5,407 bases of DNA. Source: Myxococcales bacterium. GTDB lineage: Bacteria > Myxococcota_A > UBA9160 > JALSIO01. The translations under genes were made by a program, and so were the position numbers. Below are positions 1-5,407 of this stretch, piece after piece (position 1 is the stretch's first letter; every line of letters starts with the position of its first letter). The stretch spans positions 1-5,407 of the forward strand of contig JALSIO010000113.1 in assembly GCA_026989995.1 (NCBI GenBank). The letters run 5' to 3'. The notes under the pieces were generated by a model. That model was not told the origin of the DNA. It was given only the letters and a program-made list of their open reading frames with translations, and did not search any database.

Positions 1-189
1 TCGCTCCGCGCCGTTCGGGAGGCGGACGTGGGCACGCTCCGGGGGGTGCCGGGGATCTCGGCGGCCGACGCCGAGCGCGTCCGGCGCTTCCTGGGGGCTC
101 TCGACCAGCCGGCCGAGGAGCTCCCGTGCTCCGGCGATGCGGTCTCGGCGGCCGTGCCGGGTGACGAGGAGGGCGCGGGCGTCTCCTAG
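1..189 (+). CDS. uvrC: UvrC excinuclease subunit C, C-terminal fragment (5' end outside window)
   Basis: UvrC is the incision subunit of the UvrABC nucleotide-excision repair complex and acts on damaged DNA in the cytoplasm. Only the last 62 codons are here, in the frame starting at base 1 and ending with TAG at 187-189. The visible part reads SLRAVREADVGTLRGVPGIS followed by AADAERVRRFL. This matches the second hairpin of the tandem helix-hairpin-helix domain that closes UvrC proteins: a 'sl..lr.Asv.eL..VPGIs...Ae.i...L' pattern with the GIS turn. About 27 weakly conserved acidic and small residues follow, a normal length for a UvrC tail. The nuclease domains lie upstream of the window and cannot be checked. 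Another HhH protein is possible, but the VPGIS spacing and the end of the protein just after the motif favour UvrC. No promoter can be judged. Confidence 0.72.
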   Translation, partial: SLRAVREADVGTLRGVPGISAADAERVRRFLGALDQPAEELPCSGDAVSAAVPGDEEGAGVS

Positions 190-228
190 GACCGGGCCCC
201 GGGGATCTCGTGCGGGGCGAACGGCGGA

Positions 229-242
229 GGCCCGATCGGGCC
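229..242. repeat. 14-base perfect palindrome
   Basis: The bases GGCCCGATCGGGCC read identically on both strands. The site lies 40 bases after the uvrC stop. With no loop it is more like a dimeric-protein operator or a chance palindrome than an RNA hairpin. GC-rich palindromes are frequent by chance in such DNA, so no function is assigned. Confidence 0.35.
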
Positions 243-303
243 CTTCGAGGGATCGCTCCTCGGCGGCGGATCCGGAGGGCGCAGGAAGGAGGTCTCCTGG
301 AAC

Positions 304-366
304 CACACCCGGGGTCCGGGTGTGCGCCGCGGGGGCAGCCCGGGTGCAGACCCGGTGCGCCGCGGC
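304..366 (+). other. Two adjacent inverted repeats (possible structured RNA)
   Basis: The first hairpin pairs CACACCCGG (304-312) perfectly with CCGGGTGTG (316-324) around a 3-base loop. The second pairs GCCGCGG (326-332) with CCGCGGC (360-366) and encloses an inner hairpin, CCGGGT (340-345) with ACCCGG (350-355), loop GCAG. The first repeat includes A-T pairs, so it is less trivially explained by base composition. Neither is followed by a T-run. They may fold in the uvrC 3' UTR or in the leader of the downstream operon. I do not match them to a named RNA family. Confidence 0.4.
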
Positions 367-385
367 TCCACCGCCCCCATGGCCC

Positions 386-411
386 GCCCCCGCCCGGTCA
401 AGGGCGGGGGC
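386..411 (+). terminator. Strong GC hairpin, possible terminator without U-tract
   Basis: GCCCCCGCCC (386-395) pairs perfectly with GGGCGGGGGC (402-411) around the loop GGTCAA, giving a 10-bp all-GC stem. It lies about 200 bases after the uvrC stop and about 70 bases before the chosen protease start, a plausible place for the uvrC transcript to end. No T-tract follows (the next bases are CGAGCAGACG), so it is not a classical intrinsic terminator. It could instead be an mRNA 3'-end protector or part of a larger folded RNA. Confidence 0.35.
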
Positions 412-445
412 CGAGCAGACGATCCGGGAGCCGGATGGCGCCGGG

Positions 446-462
446 CCCGGAACCGTTCCGGG
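446..462 (+). promoter_or_regulatory. Hairpin immediately upstream of the protease ribosome binding site
   Basis: CCCGGAA (446-452) pairs with TTCCGGG (456-462) around a CCG loop. The Shine-Dalgarno AGGAG at 470-474 lies eight bases beyond the stem, so the hairpin could affect access to the ribosome binding site of the TTG start at 480. Regulation is inferred from position only. Confidence 0.3.
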
Positions 463-479
463 TCCGGGCAGGAGCTCCC

Positions 480-1484
480 TTGGCCCGTACCTCCCGCCGA
501 CGCGCCGCTCCGGCTGCCGGCCGCTGCCTCCCCGGCCGGCGGGTCCGCGCCGGGGCGGGCGCCCGCGCCGGCCTCGCAGCCGCCGCGATCCTGTTCGCGG
601 CCGCGGCGGGCGGCGAGATCTACCGCTACACCGACGACCGGGGAAGGCTGCACTTCGTCGAGGACCTCACCCGGGTTCCGCCGCGCTACCGCGACCGCGC
701 CCGTCCGGCCACGGGCGGGGCCGGGGAGCCGAGCCGCTACCAGCGCATCTCGGAGGGCGGCGGTTCCCGATCGCCCGCGCCGGGCGCCAGCCCGCCGCCC
801 GCCTCCCTCGGCGCCCCCCTCGGCGCCCCCTTCGGCGCCCCGTCGGGGAGCGGATACGCCTCGCCCGCGCCCGGCGGCGACCGGCCGGTCCGGGTCCGGG
901 TCCATCGCGCCGGGACCGCCATGCTGGTGCAGGTGCGCCTCGACGGTCGGGTCGTGGCCCCCTTCCTGATCGACACCGGCGCGAGCGACGTGGTCATCCC
1001 GGCCGCGGTGGCCCACGAGCTCGGACTCCCGGAGTCCGGCCGCACCCAGGTCTACCGGACGGCCAACGGCCTCGTGGAGCACCCGGTGGTCATGCTGCGT
1101 TCGGTCGAACTCGGCGGAGCGATGGCCCGCGACGTCCCGGCCAGCGTGAGCCCCACCATGGAAGTGGGGCTGCTCGGACTCTCCTTCTTCAACCGCTTCA
1201 CCTACCAGATCGATGCCGCGGCGGGTGTGGTCACGCTCATCCCCAACGACCTCGAGGCCCGGGGCCTGATCCGGGGCGGTCGCAGCGAGGCCCAGTGGCG
1301 CGCCGAGTACCGGAGCCTCCACGCGCGGCTGCGCGATATCGCCGAGGAGCGGCAGCGGACGCCCGACAGCCGCGGGCGCAAGCATCGGGATCTCGACGAC
1401 GCCGAGGAGGCGCTCCGGAAGCAGCTCGCGGTCCTCGATGCCGAGGCGGATCGCGCCCGGGTGCCGCTGGCGTGGCGGAACTGA
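480..1484 (+). CDS. Exported retropepsin-like aspartic protease with DUF4124-like N-terminus
   Basis: A 334-residue protein predicted to act in the periplasm or at the envelope; its substrate is unknown. The TTG start at 480 is chosen because AGGAG lies five bases upstream (470-474). An in-frame ATG at 435 has only a weak GGGAG and would add 15 residues; extension back to 210 adds a disordered Arg/Pro stretch. From 480 the protein has a long basic n-region and a hydrophobic segment at about residues 31-44 (GLAAAAILFAAAAGG), a likely signal peptide or anchor. Next comes EIYRYTDDRGRLHFVED (46-62), typical of DUF4124. A Pro/Ser/Gly linker with three [L/F]GAP repeats follows. The retropepsin domain spans about 145-260, with catalytic Asp165 in DTGAS and the second hydrophobic motif GLLGLSFFNRF from 230. 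These are hallmarks of single-domain, dimeric clan AA proteases (Asp_protease_2/TIGR02281-like). Residues about 265-334 are charged and helical. The stop lies 14 bases before the next gene, suggesting an operon. Confidence 0.82.
   Translation: MARTSRRRAAPAAGRCLPGRRVRAGAGARAGLAAAAILFAAAAGGEIYRYTDDRGRLHFVEDLTRVPPRYRDRARPATGGAGEPSRYQRISEGGGSRSPAPGASPPPASLGAPLGAPFGAPSGSGYASPAPGGDRPVRVRVHRAGTAMLVQVRLDGRVVAPFLIDTGASDVVIPAAVAHELGLPESGRTQVYRTANGLVEHPVVMLRSVELGGAMARDVPASVSPTMEVGLLGLSFFNRFTYQIDAAAGVVTLIPNDLEARGLIRGGRSEAQWRAEYRSLHARLRDIAEERQRTPDSRGRKHRDLDDAEEALRKQLAVLDAEADRARVPLAWRN
807..842 (+). repeat. Three tandem 12-base repeats coding for [L/F]GAP
   Basis: The unit CTCGGCGCCCCC occurs at 807-818 and 819-830, with a near copy (TTCGGCGCCCCG) at 831-842. 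The repeats are in frame in the protease gene and encode LGAP, LGAP, FGAP. They sit in the low-complexity linker between the DUF4124-like segment and the protease domain, where length changes should be tolerated. This is an in-frame minisatellite, not a mobile element. Confidence 0.75.
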
Positions 1485-1498
1485 TCGGGGAGGTGGGC

Positions 1499-1834
1499 GT
1501 GGACGGCGTGCGGAGACGACTGCGGGAGCTGCTCGGGGCCCGGGGCATGCGGGGGGACCGCCTCGAGGCCGTTCTCGACGCCGTGGAGCGCTCCGGAGAC
1601 CTCCCCCCGACCGATCCCGTGGAGGCCCTCGCGGCCGGGATCGATCTCGGCTCGCGGCTGGCCCGAGCCGGGGCCGGGGCCGGCGGGGCGGAGGCGCCCG
1701 GGCTCAACGGGGGGCTCCGCCGCTTCGAGGCCCAGGTCGCCGAGCTCCAGTCCGTCCTGCGGCGGGTGGCCGAGCAGCTCGAGCGCCGGCGGCGCGACCG
1801 CGACGGCCCGCCCTCCTCCCGAACCCTCCACTAG
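1499..1834 (+). CDS. Small helical protein of unknown function
   Basis: I do not recognise this 111-residue protein. The GTG at 1499 is chosen because GGAGG (1489-1493) lies five bases upstream. A GTG at 1472 would add nine residues and overlap the protease gene by 13 bases but has no good ribosome binding site; GTG 1493 sits on top of the Shine-Dalgarno. Codon use is strongly G/C at third positions, as in real genes here. Residues 3-31 look like an amphipathic helix pair (VRRRLRELLGARG, RLEAVLDAVERSG). Residues 39-57 form another helix, followed by an Ala/Gly-rich spacer. Residues 70-102 have coiled-coil spacing (FEAQVAELQSVLRRVAEQLE) ending in a basic cluster. No signal peptide, membrane segment, cysteine or histidine site is evident (the only His is the last residue). 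It is probably a cytoplasmic oligomeric or partner-binding protein. It starts 14 bases after the protease stop, so the two are likely co-transcribed, but that does not reveal a function. Confidence 0.6.
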   Translation: MDGVRRRLRELLGARGMRGDRLEAVLDAVERSGDLPPTDPVEALAAGIDLGSRLARAGAGAGGAEAPGLNGGLRRFEAQVAELQSVLRRVAEQLERRRRDRDGPPSSRTLH

Positions 1835-1930
1835 CCGGGGCGGCGCGAAGCCCGACAGCCCCCGCTCGCCCGCCCGCGCAGGAGGGCTAGGCTTCCGGGC
1901 CGGCGAACCCGGTCCCGCCAGGGTCGCGCC
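1835..1930. other. Short gap before comEC
   Basis: These 96 bases contain no ATG, GTG or TTG in the comEC frame, so comEC cannot start earlier than 1931 with a usual codon. A strong Shine-Dalgarno-like AGGAGGG lies at 1880-1886 but has no start codon at a useful distance. A small inverted repeat (CCGGG around 1896 with CCCGG around 1909) sits between it and the gene. No promoter is clear, so read-through from the upstream pair remains possible. Confidence 0.5.
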
Positions 1931-4447
1931 GTGCGCACGCCCGAGTTCCCGGCCCGGCGGGGCTCCGCGCCGCCTCCCGTTGCCGCCCTCGTGCTCGCCT
2001 TCGGGGCGGGGATCGGCGCCGCGGACGCATGGGCGCTCCGCCCGGTTCCCTGCTGGATCGCGTCGGCCCTGCTGCTCGCCTTCGCGGCGGTGCCAGGGCC
2101 CGCGGGAGCGGGTCCGCCATCCCATGCGCGCCCGGGACTGCGTGCCCGGGTGGTCCTGCTCGGGGCGGCCTTCCTGGCCGGGGCCGCCGCCCTCGGCTTC
2201 CGGCTCGAGGAGGCCGGGCGCCTCCCGCCCGGGCACTCCCTCGAGGGCGTCGTCGCTGCACGGGTGGGATCGGTCGAGAGCCGCCCGGGAGGGCGCCGCC
2301 TCGTTCTGGGGGCGGTGCGGCCGGTCGATCCCGGGCTCCCGCCGCTGCCGCGTCGACTCGAGGTCTTCGTGGCGGAGGGGCGCCCGGGTGCGGCGACGCT
2401 CGTCGGCCTCGTGGGGGGGGAGCGCCTGCGGCTGCGCCTGCGGGTCCGGGCAGCGCGGGGCCTGTCCAACCCGGGCAGCCGCGAGCGCGATCTCGCCCTC
2501 GCGCGGCGGGGGATCGGCGGCCGCGGCACACCGATGGAGCCGGCCGTGGCCGCCGTGGAGATCGAACCGGCCCTGGGGCGGGAGCGCTCCGCGGGCCGGC
2601 CCCTGGGGCGGCTGCGGGCGCGCGTCGCCGCCGAGCTGCACGCCACCGGCGAGGGTGGGTCCCTGCTCGCCGCGCTGGCGCTGGGAGATCGGAGCGGGAT
2701 CGACGCGCCGACACGCGAGGCGCTGCGCCGGCTCGGCCTCTCGCACCTGCTGGCCCTCTCCGGCCTCCACGTGGGGCTGGTGGCCGGTCTCGCCTATGCC
2801 GCGGCCGCACCGGTCCTGCGGCGCCTCCCCGGCCTCGCTGCGCGGGGCGACACCCGTCGCCCGGCCCTGATCGTGGGGCTCGCGGCGGCCGGCGCGTACG
2901 CGGCGCTGGCCGGGTTCGGCCCGCCGCTCGAGCGGGCCCTGGTGCTCCTCGCCTGCCTGGCCGTTTCGGTCCTTCGCGGTCTGCCCACCGGCCGCTTCGC
3001 ACCGCTCGTGCTCGCCGCAGCCGTCGTGCTCGCCCGCGAGCCCGCGGCCCTCTTCGACGCCGGCGCCCAGCTCTCCTTCGCGGCCTGCGCCGGGATCCTG
3101 GCTGCCCGCCCGGTCGCGCATCCGCCCGGCCGGTGGCGCCGGCGCCTCCGGGAGACCGCGGCCGTCTCCGCGGCGGCGGCCGCGGCCACCGCACCCCTGG
3201 CCCTGTCCCGACTCGGCGCCGCGAGCGTCTTCGGTCCCGCGGCGAACCTCGTCGCGGTTCCCCTGGTGGGAGCCGTGCTCCTGCCCGTCGCCCTGGCGGT
3301 CTCGGCGGGCATCGCCGTGGCACCGGCATGGTCCCCGGTCCGCGGCGCCCTCGCCGCCGGGGCCGGGCTCGCGGCCGCGATCCGGGAGTGGCTGCTGGCC
3401 GCCGCCGCCGCCGCCCCCGCCCCGGTCGTCGCGCCGGCTCCCACCGTCGCCGCGACGGGCACCGCGCTGGTCGCGGGTCTGCTCGCGCTTCGCTGCCGCG
3501 GGCCGTGGCTGCGGGCCGCACTGGCCGCGGCGGGCGTGCTGGCCGCCGGATGGCTTCCGCCGCGCGATCTGACCCCTCTCTCGCCCCGCGCGGTCTTCCT
3601 CGACGTCGGCCACGGCGATGCGGTGCTCGTGCAGGGCCGGGAGGCGGCGGTGCTGGTCGACGCCGGACCGGCGCTCCCCAACGGCGTCGACCTGGGGGAG
3701 CGCGTCGTGGTGCCGGCGCTCCGGGCCCTTGGCGTGGCGCGCCTCGATCTCCTCGCGCTCAGCCACGCCGACCTCGACCACCGGGGCGGCGCGGTTTCGG
3801 TGCTCCGGCACATCCCCGTGCGGCGGCTGTGGCTTCCCTTCGGCGGGCTCCGGGATCCGCGCTTCGCCGACGTGGTCGCCGAGGCGCGGCGCCGGGCAGT
3901 GCCGGTGGCGGAGGCCGGGTCCGGAGGTGGGCCGCTTCGAATCGGCGACCTGACGCTCGTGCCCCTCTGGCCCCCTCGGTCGGGTGGGCCCACGGGCAAC
4001 GAGGGCTCGCTGGTATTGCGCATCCGGGCCGGGGGTGCGCGGCTCCTGCTGACCGGAGATCTCGGCCGGGCCGGCGAGTCGGCCCTCCTCTCGCAGGGTG
4101 CGGAGCTTGCTGCGGAGGTGCTGAAGGTCGGGCACCACGGGAGTCGCGGCGCCACCGGGTGGGAACTCCTCCGGCGGGTCCGGCCGGAGCTCGCCGTGGT
4201 GTCGGCCGCCTGCGCTCGCCGCTCCGGTCCTCCCCACCCGGAGCTTCTGGCGCGTCTTCGCCGGGCCGGGGCCGCGGTGGCCTTCACGGCGCGCGACGGC
4301 GCGGTGCTCGTCGGCCTCGAGGACCCGCGGCGGGTCCTGCCCTGGCGCCTGCGCCGACGGTGGCTCGGGGCCTCGGCGGGAGAGGTGGGCTGCGCGGCCC
4401 CGGCCCTGGTGGCCACGGGCCGGCGAGGGCCCCGCCCGCCTCCGGGC
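1931..4447 (+). CDS. comEC: ComEC/Rec2 DNA-uptake channel protein (3' end uncertain, no in-frame stop)
   Basis: ComEC is the inner-membrane channel that carries single-stranded DNA into the cytoplasm during natural transformation. GTG 1931 is the first usable in-frame start, preceded by a weak AGGG. Residues from GTG: two N-terminal hydrophobic segments (about 16-55 and 77-93); a DUF4131/OB-like soluble region (about 100-215) with LSNPGSRERD; the Competence membrane domain (about 245-545) with SHLLALSGLHVGL at 271-283, AQLSFAACAGIL and NLVAVPLVGAVLLPVAL; then a metallo-beta-lactamase-like domain with FLDVGHGDAVLV (556-567), SHADLDHRGG from 611, NEGSLVLRI from 690, LTGD (707-710), VGHHGS (His735-His736) and GPPHPELL (His769). 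Homology ends near RRRWLG (about 811), normal for the family. The frame has no stop there and stays open through 5407. The listed end is only the boundary with the convergent gene. The first His of the usual GHPHPE motif is Pro767. Confidence 0.88.
3398..3415 (+). repeat. Six GCC codons in tandem within comEC
   Basis: Six consecutive GCC triplets encode Ala490-Ala495 in a poorly conserved part of the ComEC membrane domain (WLLAAAAAAPAP). It is a simple-sequence tract that could vary in length by whole codons. No function is implied. Confidence 0.7.
4400..4423. terminator. Hairpin between convergent comEC and TSUP genes
   Basis: CCGGCCC (4400-4406) pairs perfectly with GGGCCGG (4417-4423), and TGG (4407-4409) pairs with CCA (4413-4415) across a one-base bulge. 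The hairpin lies just after the ComEC homology ends and just before the shared CTAG, where a bidirectional terminator would be expected. No T-run follows on either strand, so termination is inferred from position and the stem only. Confidence 0.35.
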
Positions 4448-5209
4448 CTAGAGCAGCCCGAGCATCCGTCCGGCGAGCGCGACCACCGCCGCCGCGAGCA
4501 GCGGGCGGATCACCCGTTCTCCTCCGCGGACGGCGAGGCGGGCGCCGAGCGCCGCGCCGAGCACGAAGCCGGCCGCGAGGACCGCCGCCGGCCCCCAGGC
4601 GACCTGGCCGCGCGCCACGAACACCGGCACCGCGACGCCGGTGAAGGCGAGGATCACCACCACCTTGACGGCGTTGGCCCGCACGAGGTCGAGCCCGGAG
4701 CGGGCGAGGGCGAGGACGAGCACCAGACCGACACCGGCCTGGATGGCGCCGCCGTAGACCCCGATCAGGAAGAACGCGCCGAAGCGGAGCGCCGGCGGCC
4801 AGGGTCTCGGCGGGGGGGAGGAGTCGGATCGGCGGGGTGGGCGAAGCGTGGGGACGAGCAGCAGGAGCATGATCCCGCCGAAGAGCCGGTTGAAGGTCTC
4901 GTCGCGGAGGCCCGAGACCCACAGGGCACCCACCGCCGAGCCCAGGCACAGCGCGGGGAGGAGGTGCAGGGCCTCCCGGAAGCCGGAGACGCCCTCGGCG
5001 CGGAACCGCCACGCGGCCACCGCGCTCTGGAGGAGGATGCCCACCCGGTTGGTGCCGTTGGCGACCCCGCCCGGGAGCCCGAAGAGCACCAGGGCCGGCA
5101 CGGTCAGCAGCGATCCCCCGCCGGCCAGGGTGTTCACCACGCCCGCGGCGAGTCCGACCGCGAACAGCAGCAGCGCGCCCGCGGCCGAACCGGCCAGCTC
5201 CGAAGGCAC
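4448..5209 (-). CDS. TSUP-family (TauE/SafE) membrane permease
   Basis: A 253-residue inner-membrane protein of the TauE/SafE (TSUP) family, whose members export or import sulfite, sulfonates, sulfoacetate or other small anions; the substrate cannot be told here. The GTG at 5209 (minus strand) is chosen because AGGAG lies ten bases upstream (5220-5224) and the protein then begins just before the first membrane helix, giving the usual family length. An upstream ATG at 5386 would add 59 residues that are Pro/Arg/Ser-rich and do not look like a signal. The first half-repeat carries VVNTLAGGGSLLTVPALVLFGLP (24-46) and ANGTNRVGILLQ (50-61). The second carries LIGVYGGAIQAGVG (148-161) and RANAVKVVVI (177-186). 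About seven or eight hydrophobic helices are visible, separated by a Pro/Ser-rich cytoplasmic-type loop (123-139). The gene converges on comEC; its TAG stop occupies 4450-4448. No operon partner or regulator is visible. Confidence 0.86.
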   Translation of the reverse strand: MPSELAGSAAGALLLFAVGLAAGVVNTLAGGGSLLTVPALVLFGLPGGVANGTNRVGILLQSAVAAWRFRAEGVSGFREALHLLPALCLGSAVGALWVSGLRDETFNRLFGGIMLLLLVPTLRPPRRSDSSPPPRPWPPALRFGAFFLIGVYGGAIQAGVGLVLVLALARSGLDLVRANAVKVVVILAFTGVAVPVFVARGQVAWGPAAVLAAGFVLGAALGARLAVRGGERVIRPLLAAAVVALAGRMLGLL

Positions 5210-5407
5210 CGTGCTTCCGCTCCTCGGCTCCGCTCCCGGGGACCGCCGCCGGGCGGTGGTGGGCCGGCCCTCCGGCACGCTCGCCGCGGCCTCGCCGCCG
5301 CAGCGCGGCGTGGCGGGGATCGGGGCCGGGCCATGGTAGCGGCTTCCGCTTGCCGGCATGGCGGCCGCCTGCGAGCTTCCGGGCATGCCGCGGCCGCAAC
5401 GCCCCTC
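5210..5407. other. Upstream region of the TSUP gene, nothing further recognised
   Basis: This 198-base end of the window holds the TSUP ribosome binding site (CTCCT on the plus strand, 5220-5224). It is open in several frames on both strands, but the translations are low-complexity Arg/Pro/Ala. I see no convincing -35/-10 promoter, and no gene start I would defend. Confidence 0.45.

Larger units (their letters stand above)
190..479. other. Intergenic region rich in inverted repeats, no convincing gene
   Basis: This 290-base stretch between uvrC and the protease gene contains open frames only because stop codons are rare at this GC level. Their translations are Arg/Pro/Gly-rich with no recognisable domain. 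It holds a 14-base perfect palindrome (229-242), a 9-bp hairpin (304-324), a nested hairpin (326-366), a 10-bp hairpin (386-411) and a 7-bp hairpin (446-462) just before a ribosome binding site. I found no convincing -35/-10 pair, no tRNA T-arm and no recognisable SRP, 6S or tmRNA core. It could be the uvrC 3' end plus the leader of the protease operon, or a structured RNA. The sequence alone does not decide. Confidence 0.6.

Noticed and set aside
326..366. Possible tRNA in the uvrC-protease gap
   Set aside because: There is no TTCGA-type T-arm, no plausible anticodon arm and no acceptor-stem pairing. The fold is a simple nested hairpin.
210..434. ATG at 210 as the start of the protease
   Set aside because: The added 75 or more residues are basic, Pro-rich and featureless and would bury the signal-like segment. 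The ribosome binding site supports 480, with 435 as a weaker alternative.
379..480. ATG at 379 as a small separate gene
   Set aside because: There is no Shine-Dalgarno, the start lies beside the 386-411 hairpin, and the frame runs into the protease gene out of phase with an Arg/Pro product.
137..1471. Long plus-strand open frame upstream of the small gene, in the same phase
   Set aside because: It overlaps uvrC and the protease gene out of phase and is Arg/Pro-rich. Only the part from 1499 looks coding and has a ribosome binding site.
1880..1886. Strong AGGAGGG before comEC
   Set aside because: No ATG, GTG or TTG follows within a usable distance in any frame, so it is probably a chance purine run.
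1202..4237. A 1011-codon open frame on the minus strand
   Set aside because: It is codon-registered antisense to comEC and the small gene, where stops need rare Leu/Ser codons on the sense strand. The translation is Arg/Gly/Glu/Pro low complexity with no domain.
2029..4644. An 871-codon open frame on the plus strand overlapping comEC in another phase
   Set aside because: Its product is almost entirely Arg/Gly/Ala/Pro, while the comEC frame carries clear conserved motifs over the same bases.
4284..5399. A 371-codon minus-strand frame over the TSUP gene
   Set aside because: It is out of phase with the clear TSUP frame and encodes low-complexity Arg/Gly/Pro sequence.

Overview
The window is a very GC-rich bacterial chromosome segment, well above 70 % G+C by eye, with G or C in nearly every third codon position and GTG or TTG at most chosen starts. 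Gene content (the end of UvrC, a DUF4124-type periplasmic retropepsin, ComEC/Rec2, a TauE/SafE permease) fits a Gram-negative proteobacterium in the broad sense (gamma- or delta-like lineages). The sequence alone does not settle the lineage. I see no insertion sequence, CRISPR array, tRNA, rRNA or phage gene.

Layout, left to right. Positions 1-189 (+) are the last 62 codons of a probable uvrC, carrying its terminal helix-hairpin-helix. Positions 190-479 have no convincing gene but hold several strong inverted repeats in a row. Positions 480-1484 (+) encode an exported retropepsin-like aspartic protease with a DUF4124-like N-terminus and a charged helical C-terminus. Fourteen bases later a small unrecognised helical protein begins (1499-1834, +). 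A 96-base gap leads to comEC (1931 to about 4447, +), the DNA-uptake channel with all three of its usual domains. A convergent TSUP-family permease gene lies at 4448-5209 (-). Positions 5210-5407 are its upstream region, where nothing else is convincing.

The protease, the small protein and comEC lie on the same strand and may be co-transcribed; the uvrC and TSUP genes look like independent neighbours. The main oddity is that the comEC reading frame has no stop codon anywhere in the window. Recognisable homology ends near 4370, but the frame stays open through the whole antisense of the TSUP gene to position 5407. The second oddity is the inverted-repeat cluster between uvrC and the protease. 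I did not find a clearly new biological system; most of the window is ordinary housekeeping and uptake machinery.
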